Assembly: GCA_016290295.1 (NCBI GenBank)
Contig: JAEETJ010000014.1
Span: 1 to 64,000 of the forward strand
From: Bacteroidales bacterium
GTDB lineage: Bacteria > Bacteroidota > Bacteroidia > Bacteroidales > WCHB1-69
Direction: 5' to 3'
DNA: 64,000 nt
How positions within the stretch are numbered: position 1 is the stretch's first letter; every line of letters starts with the position of its first letter. Positions 15,741 to 23,985 of the stretch are shown here, piece after piece. A program made the translations under genes and the position numbers. Under the pieces are notes generated by a model. The model saw only the letters and a program-made list of their open reading frames with translations, made no database searches and was not told where the DNA came from.

Positions 15741-15974
15741 TTACTCTTTGTTATCTTCTTTTTTATCAGTGGTAATATCAATACGAACATTGTATGATTT
15801 GCCGCAGCCAAGATAACAATCAATAACATCAGCAGCTCCATTACCAGTAGAAGGAGTACCCTTTATGTCATGATAAAGACAAACTATACCAATAACAACC
15901 CAATAGAGCATCCCTGCGATTAATGCTCCAACAAATATCCATGCGAAAATTGTAAAAAGGATACTGGCTAACAT
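15741..15974 (-). CDS. small membrane protein, putative antisense moron
   Basis: The product has 77 residues from the ATG at 15974. A long hydrophobic region covers about residues 1-38 (LASILFTIFAWIFVGALIAG and on), probably two spans, followed by a soluble Cys-containing tail ending in charged residues. It runs against the tail operon, with its stop abutting the stop of the extended tail chaperone and a promoter at 16000-16007. No family is recognised. An earlier in-frame ATG at 16025 lies upstream of the promoter and is unlikely. Confidence 0.6.
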   Translation of the reverse strand: MLASILFTIFAWIFVGALIAGMLYWVVIGIVCLYHDIKGTPSTGNGAADVIDCYLGCGKSYNVRIDITTDKKEDNKE

Positions 15975-15999
15975 GGCATCTATAAGTTGATAACTGCTG

Positions 16000-16007
16000 C
16001 AAAGATA
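16000..16007 (-). promoter_or_regulatory. TAnnTTTG promoter of the 15974 moron
   Basis: TATCTTTG on the minus strand lies 26 bases before the start codon at 15974 and 18 bases before the plus-strand tape-measure ATG. Confidence 0.55.
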
Positions 16008-16024
16008 AGTAAAAAAACTATACA

Positions 16025-17680
16025 ATGAGCAACCAAAGTGTAACTTTTACTATAAATCTTGGAGGCGATGCCTACAAAGGCGTGCTGCAGCTTGACAATG
16101 CCTTTGAACAGGTAATAGGAAGTGTCAAAAACGCCACTTCCGTATTTGATAAACTTGGCAGAAACGCTCTCAATTTTGATGTCATCACAAACGCAGTCAG
16201 TAAGGTTTCGCAGGCGTTCCAATCAGTTGTGGGCACTTCGTTGGATTTTGAGCAGCAGCAGGCCAATCTAAAAACACTGCTAAATGGTGACACCGAAGCC
16301 ACCGAACGGTTGGTCAATCAGATTCGAGAGTATGGCAAAGCCACTGTATATAGCCGTGGCGGACTAATTGAGGCGCAGAAGACCATGATGGCCTTCGGTC
16401 TGGATGCGGATTTTGCCTTCGGAAAGTTAAAAAACATCGGTGACATTGCCCTTGGTGACGAGCAACACATGCAATCGCTGGCCTTGGCCTTCAGCCAGAT
16501 GAGCAGTACCGGGAAATTGATGGGACAGGATTTCAACCAAATGGTTAATGCTGGGTTCAACCCATTGGAGGTCATTAGCCAGAAGACCGGTAAGAGCATG
16601 GCTACGCTGAAGGAGGAAATGAGCAAAGGTGCCATATCCGCCGATATGGTTGCCCAGGCGTTAGAGTGGGCTACTGAGGAAGGCGGACGCTTTTACCAAG
16701 GAGCAGAGACAGCAGCAGAGACCACAGCCGGTAAAATTGCCAAGATGAATGACACCATCGACGACCTGAAGGTGAAGCTGTTTGAGGCCACAGGTGGTGC
16801 TACCGCTTGGATTGCGGAAATGAGCAACATGATTGTACCCATTTCGCAGATGTACCCGTTGGCGGCAAGCGTATTCAGGGGGATAAGGAGTGGCATTGGT
16901 TGGTGTATTACAGGAATGAAAAACCTCGCTTTGGCCACCAAGGCGGCAGGCGGATTTTTTCCATGGTTGAAAGGAATTGCGCAAGTGGCCTGCAAGAGCA
17001 TTTCGACAGCCATCAGCAGCATACCCATCGTGGGTTGGATTGCCATTGCCATGACGGCCATTACGGCATTCACCGCATGGTTATACACCGAGTTCGAGGG
17101 TGTTCGGAACTGGCTGGATGGGATAGGATCAGCAATACTGATGCTTGTTCCACCGTTGGGCATGGTCATCAATCTTGTTACTTCGTTCATCAAGCACTGG
17201 GACAGCGTGAAGACCGCCTTTACCGATGGCGGCATCCTCGCAGGCATCAAGCGTATTGGCTTTGTCATCATCGACGCAATGCTGAAGCCCGTACAGGCAT
17301 TGCTTGAATTGCTGTCGAAAATCCCCAAACTTGGCCATCTGGCCCAAAAGGGTGCCGACAGGATTGCGGAGATTAGAAACAATCTGGACAATGCGACCTA
17401 TGTTACCCCGAAGGCAAAGGCCGAGGGATCCACAACGGTGCTTTCTCCTGGTAAGCCGGGAGCGTCATCGGGAACTGGCAGTGGTAAATTGGCCAAAGGC
17501 AACCTTGGCAGCACCGCAGGAACTGTGGCGGGCAAAGCCCAGCAAATCAACATCAACCTTGGCAGCATGGTGGGTACCATGAACTTCAATGGCGGCCTTG
17601 CCGACAACAAAGACAATGTGGAGCGTTATCTGATGGAGATGATGGCAAGAGTATTAGGTATGGCGGAAACCGCGTCTTAA
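16025..17680 (+). CDS. tail tape measure protein
   Basis: The product has 551 residues. The N-terminal 250 residues show the tape-measure pattern of phages and ECF-type tails: T-S-L-D-F-E-Q-Q-Q-A-N near 75, a Y-G-K-A-T segment, F-G-x-D-A-D, L-A-L-A-F-S-Q-M-S-S-T-G-K-L-M-G-Q-D, then G-F-N-P-L. The middle carries hydrophobic stretches (about 285-400) for membrane crossing, and the end is low-complexity Gly/Ser/Thr. At 551 residues it implies a rather short tail. It follows the tail chaperones as expected. Confidence 0.9.
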   Translation: MSNQSVTFTINLGGDAYKGVLQLDNAFEQVIGSVKNATSVFDKLGRNALNFDVITNAVSKVSQAFQSVVGTSLDFEQQQANLKTLLNGDTEATERLVNQIREYGKATVYSRGGLIEAQKTMMAFGLDADFAFGKLKNIGDIALGDEQHMQSLALAFSQMSSTGKLMGQDFNQMVNAGFNPLEVISQKTGKSMATLKEEMSKGAISADMVAQALEWATEEGGRFYQGAETAAETTAGKIAKMNDTIDDLKVKLFEATGGATAWIAEMSNMIVPISQMYPLAASVFRGIRSGIGWCITGMKNLALATKAAGGFFPWLKGIAQVACKSISTAISSIPIVGWIAIAMTAITAFTAWLYTEFEGVRNWLDGIGSAILMLVPPLGMVINLVTSFIKHWDSVKTAFTDGGILAGIKRIGFVIIDAMLKPVQALLELLSKIPKLGHLAQKGADRIAEIRNNLDNATYVTPKAKAEGSTTVLSPGKPGASSGTGSGKLAKGNLGSTAGTVAGKAQQININLGSMVGTMNFNGGLADNKDNVERYLMEMMARVLGMAETAS

Positions 17681-17693
17681 AAAAAGAAAAGAT

Positions 17694-18290
17694 ATGTTGA
17701 TAGAACCTCTTCCGAACTTACCTCTTGTGCCTGTTACCTTTGTGACAGCCGCCAAATACAACGCTTCTGGCTTGAGAAAGCGTCCCAATGACGCCACACC
17801 ATATCCCTTGGTGTCCGGAAAGGACCTGTACGGTAAAGACCTGGTTGTACCCCTATCAATGAGAGGCAAGGGGGAAATCTTCTATTTCAAGGAGGCTGTG
17901 GTGAATGTGAGCCGTGAGCGAACCATTGTGGCCACACCTGTGCTCAACGGAAAGGGCACTGTGAAAGAGATGATCACAGAGGGAGATTTGAGCCTGTCCA
18001 TATCGGTGGCCGTCACCAGCACATCTGAAGACGGTGATTACGACGGTTACGCCACAGAAATCTACGACACCTACCCTTACATGGGTGTTGAACGGTTGCG
18101 CAAGCTGCTCGACACACCCGAAAGAATAGACATTGTGAGCGACTTCCTGAAACTGTTTGACCTGGATGGCGGCGATTTTGGCATCATCGTGCAGAGTTAC
18201 ACCGTGAACCAGGATACCCACCTGAACCGACAGGTGTTTGAAATACAAGCCTTGAGTGATTATGATTATAACCTGTTAATCGAAGAGTGA
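17694..18290 (+). CDS. baseplate or tail adaptor protein (DUF6046-like)
   Basis: The product has 198 residues. It lies between the tape measure and the hub gene, where Mu and P2 encode DNA-circulation or LysM-type hub adaptors. The segment with V-V-P-L-S-M-R-G-K-G-E-I-F-Y, then I-V-A-T-P-V-L-N-G-K-G-T-V-K-E-M-I resembles the Bacteroidota phage family DUF6046. It is beta-rich and soluble. Its stop overlaps the ATG of the next gene. Confidence 0.55.
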   Translation: MLIEPLPNLPLVPVTFVTAAKYNASGLRKRPNDATPYPLVSGKDLYGKDLVVPLSMRGKGEIFYFKEAVVNVSRERTIVATPVLNGKGTVKEMITEGDLSLSISVAVTSTSEDGDYDGYATEIYDTYPYMGVERLRKLLDTPERIDIVSDFLKLFDLDGGDFGIIVQSYTVNQDTHLNRQVFEIQALSDYDYNLLIEE

Positions 18291-19240
18291 TGTACCTGCT
18301 GAACTGGCATATAACCGTAGGGAAATACAGTGTGCAGACACTGAAGGAGGTGAAAATCAACACCTCAGTGCTGAACCTGAGCGATACCGCCTCCATTGAG
18401 CTGCCGGGACAGTACCTGAACACCTGGCGTAAAATCGAGGACAAGATTCATGCCGGTGACGCTGTGACCATCCAGCTGGGTTATGACGACAGTCTTGAAA
18501 CAGAGTTTACAGGGTATTTAAAACGCATTTCAAGGGACAATAACACCCTGGTATTGGAATGTGAGGATGCGCTTTATCTGATGGACAAGACTGTGGAGGA
18601 CATGGAGTACAAGGCCATATCGCTGAAAGACCTGCTGCGGAAGATTCTGACACAGGTGTCTCCAGAGATGAAGGTGGACTGCGATTACGACTTCACTTAC
18701 GAGAAGCTGGTGGTGTTCAAGAGTACGGCCCTCGATGTGCTGAAGAAGATACATGACGACACCAAGGCCAATATCTGGTTCGAGGGGAAGACGCTGCATG
18801 TGCATCCGGTTTACCAGCAGTTGCCAGGCAAAAAGCCTGTGATATACGACACGCAGGTGAACGTGCAGAGCAACGAGCTGAAGTGGAAGGACAAAGCGGA
18901 TAAGAAGGTGATGGTGGAGGTGAAATACGTTGATTCTGATGGGACATTGTCCACACAACAGTATGGTGTCAGTGGCGGCAGCAAGGTGGAACGATATGTC
19001 AACGCAAAAGGAACAAATGATTTAAAGAAGGCCGCCGAAAATGAATATAATTTATGGAACTATAGCGGATATGAGGGAAGTTTGACGGGGTGGCTGGTTC
19101 CAGTGGTAAAAGCAGGAGGAAGTGTCCGCCTGCGCGATAAGGAAAGACCTGAAGGAGTTTACTACGTCACTGGCGTAGAAATAGAGTTCGGTCAGAACGG
19201 TGCGAAACGAAAGGTGACACTGGGGAGAAAACTAGGTTAG
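18290..19240 (+). CDS. baseplate hub protein (gpD/gp27-like)
   Basis: The product has 316 residues from ATG 18290, which overlaps the TGA of the previous gene. The beta-barrel pattern (V-T-I-Q-L-G-Y, F-T-G-Y-L-K-R-I near residues 58-75, then D-A-L-Y-L-M) and the C-terminal G-x-Y-Y-V-T-G-V-E-I-E-F are features of hub proteins related to P2 gpD and Mu gp44, which hold the spike trimer. The spike gene follows after the inserted antisense gene, confirming the order. Confidence 0.8.
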   Translation: MYLLNWHITVGKYSVQTLKEVKINTSVLNLSDTASIELPGQYLNTWRKIEDKIHAGDAVTIQLGYDDSLETEFTGYLKRISRDNNTLVLECEDALYLMDKTVEDMEYKAISLKDLLRKILTQVSPEMKVDCDYDFTYEKLVVFKSTALDVLKKIHDDTKANIWFEGKTLHVHPVYQQLPGKKPVIYDTQVNVQSNELKWKDKADKKVMVEVKYVDSDGTLSTQQYGVSGGSKVERYVNAKGTNDLKKAAENEYNLWNYSGYEGSLTGWLVPVVKAGGSVRLRDKERPEGVYYVTGVEIEFGQNGAKRKVTLGRKLG

Positions 19241-19617
19241 TGTACGATTTTTTTCCATCCGGCTTTATTTCTGTCGGAAACGAAACAGATAGTACAATCC
19301 TCTCCATCTTTGACATAACGAATGGCGAATTTTGCTTCGCTTCTGTTTTTGACAAACCGCCATTCTCCACATTGTTTTGGAGTACCGGTGGTCTTAAAAA
19401 CGCAGATGTCTGCAAAACCAGGATTGGTTACAATCCTTACCCTTAACTCAACGGGTTCTTTCGTATCTGTCTCAAGATAGACGTTGCCCATAGCAGTGAA
19501 AGTGTAGGTTTGGAAACCGTAGTTTTTAGTAACCTGGCAATCGTCAATCCTTACTCTCTGTGCGAAAGACACGCACAGAGAACATATAAATACGAAAACA
19601 AGCAGAAACTTCTTCAT
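19237..19617 (-). CDS. secreted DUF6150/Septknot-like protein, putative moron
   Basis: The product has 126 residues from the ATG at 19617. A signal peptide is clear: MKK, a hydrophobic core, then S-F-A before Q20. The C-terminal half has A-D-I-C-V-F, S-E-A-K-F-A-I-R-Y-V and K-A-G-W-K-K at regular spacing, which resembles the DUF6150 (Septknot) repeats of secreted Bacteroidota proteins. It sits antisense between the hub and spike genes, overlapping the hub stop by 4 bases, with its own promoter. It probably alters the lysogen envelope, but the function is unknown. Confidence 0.65.
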   Translation of the reverse strand: MKKFLLVFVFICSLCVSFAQRVRIDDCQVTKNYGFQTYTFTAMGNVYLETDTKEPVELRVRIVTNPGFADICVFKTTGTPKQCGEWRFVKNRSEAKFAIRYVKDGEDCTICFVSDRNKAGWKKIVH

Positions 19618-19632
19618 AGCAGGAATTTTCGA

Positions 19633-19640
19633 CAAAAATA
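19633..19640 (-). promoter_or_regulatory. TAnnTTTG promoter of the 19617 moron
   Basis: TATTTTTG on the minus strand lies 15 bases upstream of the moron ATG and within 11 bases of the spike gene ATG at 19651, so it overlaps the translation-start region of the opposite gene. Confidence 0.6.
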
Positions 19641-19650
19641 CAAAAAAATA

Positions 19651-20142
19651 ATGGACCCACTGAGCGAAATCAGAGAAAAAATCAAGAGAATCGCAAACAT
19701 CACCGGTAGTTTCACCTGTTTCACCGCCAAGGTAGTGAGCGTGGATGGCGAGACTTGCGACGTGGAGCTGGAAGGCATGAAGCTGACTGATGTGCGCCTG
19801 AGAGCCGTGGTAAATGGTGAGGACAGCAAGATACTGGTCACTCCCAAGATTGGCAGTCATGTATTGGTGGTTGACCTTTCGGGAAATCTGTCACAGCTGG
19901 CGGTAGTGGGGTACAGCGAAGTTGAAAAAATAGAGATCGACGCCAACGACAAAATCATCTTCAATGGCGGCAACAACAATGGACTGATACAAATAGATAA
20001 GCTGACACAGAAACTGAACGAGTTGGTGAACACTTTCAATGGCCATACGCATCCTGTTCCCAATGGGGCATCATCAACACCAACCACGGAGGCAGCCACA
20101 TTTGATAAAAACTTTTACGAAGACATAAACATAACCCACTAA
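19651..20142 (+). CDS. baseplate spike/assembly protein V (Mu gp45-like)
   Basis: The product has 163 residues from ATG 19651. The N-terminal OB-like fold (F-T-A-K-V-V-S-V, C-D-V-E-L, then G-S-H-V-L-V-V-D-L) is followed by a short beta prism and a HTHP segment near residue 135 (FNGHTHPVP). The H-x-H pair is the iron-binding tip motif of P2 gpV/Mu gp45 spikes. The tip pierces the outer membrane. The frame is open further upstream, but that part overlaps the antisense gene. Confidence 0.85.
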   Translation: MDPLSEIREKIKRIANITGSFTCFTAKVVSVDGETCDVELEGMKLTDVRLRAVVNGEDSKILVTPKIGSHVLVVDLSGNLSQLAVVGYSEVEKIEIDANDKIIFNGGNNNGLIQIDKLTQKLNELVNTFNGHTHPVPNGASSTPTTEAATFDKNFYEDINITH

Positions 20143-20145
20143 GAT

Positions 20146-20427
20146 ATGAAAGGTATTTTGGTTGACGATAACGGAAATCTGATGGTAAGCGGAGGTCATC
20201 TGCTGATAGGCGACAACCGGGAACAGGTGACACAACATCTTATCGCTGCCTTCACCGGTGAGTACAAGCACGCTCCCACACTGGGCGGCAACGCCCGACG
20301 GATGGTTGCCGGGTCGGAAGACCCCTTTTGGGCTGGAAATGTGAAAAGCCAGCTCAAGCAGTGTCATGTCGAGGTGGAACGGCTAAGAGTGATAGACGGT
20401 GAAATTGAAGTGGAAATCAAGGACTAA
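20146..20427 (+). CDS. baseplate wedge protein (gpW/gp25-like)
   Basis: The product has 93 residues. The pattern L-L-I-G-D-N-R-E-Q-V-T-Q-H-L-I-A-A-F-T-G-E-Y, followed by P-x-L-G and a later D-x-x-W segment, fits the GPW/gp25 family, a T4 gp25/P2 gpW relative that initiates sheath assembly. It lies 3 bases after the spike gene and precedes the gpJ-like gene, the conserved V-W-J-I order. Confidence 0.75.
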   Translation: MKGILVDDNGNLMVSGGHLLIGDNREQVTQHLIAAFTGEYKHAPTLGGNARRMVAGSEDPFWAGNVKSQLKQCHVEVERLRVIDGEIEVEIKD

Positions 20428-20439
20428 GAATCAAGAATT

Positions 20440-21312
20440 ATGGCCAGAACAATCAATGAGATAGCGAACGGAATGAAGGTTGAGTTTGTGCGTAGCGAGG
20501 CGCTGCGTAACGCCTTCGGCCTTACCAGCTACAATGCTGATGCGGATGAGTCGGAGCTTGTGACATACTATAACAACAATTTCAGCCTGGTAAGCGTGGA
20601 GACCTGCATCATCTATGCGGTAGCCACTTGTATGGCATTGCTGGAACGCATGATGGACTGGTTTACCGAGGATGTGGACACCGCCATCAGCCGCGAACGC
20701 TATGGCCACGCCGGCTGGTTTGAGAATGTAGCCAAAAACTTCCAGTATGAGGACGGTACGGATTTCGGTCTGGATGAGTCCACTGGCGTGTATGCTACTG
20801 TTGATACAGAAGCCAGGATCATCCGCCATGCCAGCTGCGAGGATAACGGCTTCGGTGTGAAACTGAAGGTGGCAAAGGAAAGCGATGGAAGTCTGTCGCG
20901 ACTTGGAGATGAAGAAATAACAGCATTTCAGGCATACATTAACAGACTGAAGCCGGCCGGAGTACCAGTGACTGTGATAAGCCGTAATGCCGACACGCTC
21001 CGCCTGAAGATGACCGTGTGGTACGACCCCACTGTTTATACCGAGGGGAGTGCCACTGACAAAGTGAAAGAGACAATACGCCAATATCTGAGCGATATTG
21101 ACTTTAATGGCGAGTTTGTGACCATGACCATGGTGGACCGCCTGCAGGCTGTTTCGGGACTGGATGTGATTGAGGTAGCGGAAGCAGAGGCTAAACATGC
21201 CGGATATGGCTATGAACATATATCATACGAAGCAAGATACACACCTGTTGCCGGCTACATGGTGCTTGCCGACGATAATGAACTTGAAATAACAATGATC
21301 GCCAATGTATAA
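20440..21312 (+). CDS. baseplate J-like protein
   Basis: The product has 290 residues. Position between gpW-like and gpI-like genes and the domain pattern fit the baseplate J family: helical N-terminus, central beta region with I-R-H-A-S-C, G-V-P-V-T-V-I-S-R-N-A-D near 185, and a C-terminal region with G-x-D-V-I-E-V. The canonical gpJ length is near 300. It builds the baseplate wedges with gpI. Its end overlaps the next gene by 8 bases. Confidence 0.75.
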   Translation: MARTINEIANGMKVEFVRSEALRNAFGLTSYNADADESELVTYYNNNFSLVSVETCIIYAVATCMALLERMMDWFTEDVDTAISRERYGHAGWFENVAKNFQYEDGTDFGLDESTGVYATVDTEARIIRHASCEDNGFGVKLKVAKESDGSLSRLGDEEITAFQAYINRLKPAGVPVTVISRNADTLRLKMTVWYDPTVYTEGSATDKVKETIRQYLSDIDFNGEFVTMTMVDRLQAVSGLDVIEVAEAEAKHAGYGYEHISYEARYTPVAGYMVLADDNELEITMIANV

Positions 21313-21784
21313 TGTTGACCTGAAGAAATTCGCCACCGGGCTTTTGCCCTTCTCACTGCGAGGCAGTGTGAAGGAATTGCTGTATGCGTTGCTGCACCCT
21401 GTGAAGGCATTGCACCACCGCTTCTCAGATGTCCGTGGGGAAAGCTTGTGGAGAATGAAGTACAATGCCTGTGTTGGCAGTATGCAGGCGATGCTCAACG
21501 ACCGCTTCGCCGACATATTGAACAGCGTAAGTCCTTCTTTGCCGATATTGATCGATGAGGGAGATGCTGTGCCATCCATTATGGTTTACCCCAATAACGA
21601 GCAAACACCTTTGATGGTTGGGTGGGTAATGCTGACATCTCATAGAATCTGGAGTGCTGCACCTTTTGTGGTGAGAATTCCGATAGCGTTTGAGGGGGAT
21701 GAGAACTTACGCAATGCTGTTGAAAAAATGGTTAAACAGTATAAATTGGAGGGAACAAAATACATAATTGAATATTACCAATAG
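21305..21784 (+). CDS. baseplate gpI-like protein
   Basis: The product has 159 residues. It overlaps the end of the gpJ-like gene and precedes the fibre genes, as gpI does in P2 and Mu. The N-terminal L-P-F-S-L-R segment and L-H-P-V-K-A-L-H fit baseplate wedge proteins that attach fibres. Sequence support alone is modest; the order carries the call. Confidence 0.65.
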   Translation: MYNVDLKKFATGLLPFSLRGSVKELLYALLHPVKALHHRFSDVRGESLWRMKYNACVGSMQAMLNDRFADILNSVSPSLPILIDEGDAVPSIMVYPNNEQTPLMVGWVMLTSHRIWSAAPFVVRIPIAFEGDENLRNAVEKMVKQYKLEGTKYIIEYYQ

Positions 21785-21795
21785 GAGGAATCATC

Positions 21796-22608
21796 ATGGA
21801 CAAATTACTGAACATCAGCAGAGAGGGCGGTTATCCGCTTTGTGCGGAAACATTGCAAGTGCTTTACGACAATGCCAGAGCAGTGAATGTGCTGCTGGCA
21901 GGTTTACCCCTGCCGAACAAATCTGCAGTGATACTGGGAAGCGAGGAAACTGAGGCATCAAGAATACCAGCGGGTAGTTTCGCATATACATATCTGTATG
22001 TAGTCTCAGCAGGCGGGAGACGACTTGTTCGGTACACACGCAATAGCGGAGTTAATTTGTCGAGTGCAAAAGTCACCATCACGGAGACATTAAATACGGT
22101 ATATGACTCTGGTGGCAACGAGATTTCGGATGTATACACCGAGGAGCGTGCTGTGATTGAAAGCACCGATGTGGCAGCTGATAAATGGAAGTTTTACAAT
22201 CTGACAGATGTGCTTGAGCCGTCACTGTATAATAACCTGTTACCGGCATTTCAGGATAATCTCACTGGCACAAACGTCTCTTTAGACGAAAACTATCACA
22301 ATATCCTGGGTAAAAATGATAGAAAGCTGAGGGTTAGGCTGAAATTGGACGCCTCTGTGTCAAACAATCCAACACCAGTGAGCAGTAATACTTATACAAT
22401 GGATGTTTCAATCCCCATCAGCATTGCTGGGGCCCACTCATTAAACGCTGTGCTTTTATGCAATAATCAACACCGTCCAGTTCGTGCAACACTGATTGGA
22501 TCAACCATCAAGATTTATGCAGGAGAAGCATTGAGTAGCATTGCTAACGATACAACATGGTATTCCCAATCATGGAGTATGTACATCAACTCAGAGATAC
22601 TGCTATGA
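21796..22608 (+). CDS. baseplate-associated or fibre-connector protein
   Basis: The product has 270 residues, mostly beta strands, not recognised. It lies directly behind the gpI-like gene and starts with an amphipathic helix carrying L-Y-D-N-A-R-A-V-N, similar to segments in fibre-anchor proteins of Bacteroidota phages. It probably belongs to the baseplate-proximal part of the tail fibre. Its last bases overlap the next ATG (ATGA). Confidence 0.5.
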   Translation: MDKLLNISREGGYPLCAETLQVLYDNARAVNVLLAGLPLPNKSAVILGSEETEASRIPAGSFAYTYLYVVSAGGRRLVRYTRNSGVNLSSAKVTITETLNTVYDSGGNEISDVYTEERAVIESTDVAADKWKFYNLTDVLEPSLYNNLLPAFQDNLTGTNVSLDENYHNILGKNDRKLRVRLKLDASVSNNPTPVSSNTYTMDVSIPISIAGAHSLNAVLLCNNQHRPVRATLIGSTIKIYAGEALSSIANDTTWYSQSWSMYINSEILL

Positions 22609-22889
22609 CAGGGCGAGACAGACAGACGGTGGCCGACATGGCCATAGAAAATTGCGGTGGTGCGGATGACATGTTTGTTATCATGCGACAAAACAACATT
22701 TCCGCAGATGCGGAGGTGGCGGGCGTGGAACTCCAGGACAGTAGTGTGTCGGAACAGCGTACTGTTGATTATATGCGCTTTCAAGGAGCAAGTCCAGCAT
22801 GCAACAGTGGTGATGAGGCCGAAGCATTGACCATTGACGATGAGAGCGAGAATGTGGTGACTGAAAACAATGAAATCATAACAGCTTAA
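22605..22889 (+). CDS. LysM/tail protein X-like small protein
   Basis: The product has 94 residues from ATG 22605, coupled by ATGA to the preceding gene. The segment D-R-Q-T-V-A-D-M-A-I-E-N-C-G, with a later M-R-Q-N-N-I-S and A-G-V-E-L, resembles the LysM-like repeat of gpX-type tail proteins (Q-T-L-x-D-I-A-x-x-x-Y-G ... N ... G). The rest is acidic and probably flexible. A role as a fibre or baseplate accessory is inferred. Confidence 0.5.
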   Translation: MTGRDRQTVADMAIENCGGADDMFVIMRQNNISADAEVAGVELQDSSVSEQRTVDYMRFQGASPACNSGDEAEALTIDDESENVVTENNEIITA

Positions 22890-22900
22890 AAACAAACAAT

Positions 22901-23659
22901 ATGAAATTCAGGGAATTTTTACTAAAACAATTGCTGGCAAGCACAGATTATCTGGTTGGATATGATGCTGATGGAAACTATATCCGTATCAGCAAATCTG
23001 ATTTGGCATCCTCGATTGCGTCGAATGTGTCTGTGCCTATACTTAACGTACAATATTCGTCAAATGGCAGCAGTTGGCACGACAGTTATGCATCAGGAGA
23101 CATATATGTCCGCATGAAAGTAGGAAGCGACTCCTGGACCAATGGCATAAGTCTCTGTGTCAGTGCTTACGACATTTGGAAGAAACAAGGCCATTCCGGT
23201 AATGAGGATGACTTTCTAAATTACATGAATAGCAAGACACTTTATACATCACATTGCGGAGTGATTGATGGCAATGAAATTTACATCGACGAAATAGTAG
23301 CTGGCAAACACATTGTGTTGGATGATTACAGTGATAATGTCTATGCATACGCAAGTGAGGAACCTTCTCTGTCAATTACGGTGAGTGCCCTTTTTAAGCG
23401 TATTGGTCAAAAACAGCATGTAACAATCGTTAATCAAACGGAAAACGATGTTTCTGTCACAATTTATAATGGCGATGATAATATTCTTCTTGCTGAAGAA
23501 AAGTTCTCTTTGCTGGCAGGCAGTGCGGTAATCATGGACATCTTGACCGTTGCAGTTGGCGAAGTAGATGATCAATGCTGTAATGATAACATTGAAGGCC
23601 AATATGTGACAAAAATCAGTTCGCATATCGTAGGTAAAATTGATAAAGAAATTGAATGA
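22901..23659 (+). CDS. tail fibre component
   Basis: The product has 252 residues. The N-terminal 35 residues look like an attachment helix. A segment AYDIWKKQGHSGNEDDFLNYM near residues 88-108 is a diverged copy of the AYQIWLDAG...DFLxSL unit repeated in the collagen-like gene downstream, and links this protein to the same fibre. The C-terminal half is beta-rich and may be a receptor or chaperone domain. It ends with ATGA overlap to the next gene. Confidence 0.55.
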   Translation: MKFREFLLKQLLASTDYLVGYDADGNYIRISKSDLASSIASNVSVPILNVQYSSNGSSWHDSYASGDIYVRMKVGSDSWTNGISLCVSAYDIWKKQGHSGNEDDFLNYMNSKTLYTSHCGVIDGNEIYIDEIVAGKHIVLDDYSDNVYAYASEEPSLSITVSALFKRIGQKQHVTIVNQTENDVSVTIYNGDDNILLAEEKFSLLAGSAVIMDILTVAVGEVDDQCCNDNIEGQYVTKISSHIVGKIDKEIE

Positions 23660-23985
23660 TGAGACATTTCAGACAAGGTGACACCGTGACAATGCTTATC
23701 AACTTTGATGAGACCATTGGGGACAAAACAATGCTTGCAACAGTCCATGACGCATACGGGAAAAGAGTGTGGAAAGCGGAATTGGGTGATGGCATAGTCA
23801 GCCTCGGAAACAATGTGTACAAAGCTGAGATACCACATACTATCACCAAATACTTTGTGGGCAAGTATTATTTTGAGTTGCTTATAAAAAGTCCGAATGA
23901 CACATCATACGTGAATGTGGGCGACAAAAGCGTTGAAATGGTGTTTAAAGAGGCAAAAATAATCCGTGAAATAGTTGAGGAATGA
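23656..23985 (+). CDS. small fibre-associated beta protein
   Basis: The product has 109 residues and is predicted mostly beta strand with an Ig-like look (V-Y-K-A-E-I near 73, Y-Y-F-E-L-L near 90). Two ATG codons (23656, 23659) are possible starts; the first couples to the previous stop. The stop overlaps the collagen-like gene. Unknown function, probably fibre assembly. Confidence 0.5.
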   Translation: MMRHFRQGDTVTMLINFDETIGDKTMLATVHDAYGKRVWKAELGDGIVSLGNNVYKAEIPHTITKYFVGKYYFELLIKSPNDTSYVNVGDKSVEMVFKEAKIIREIVEE

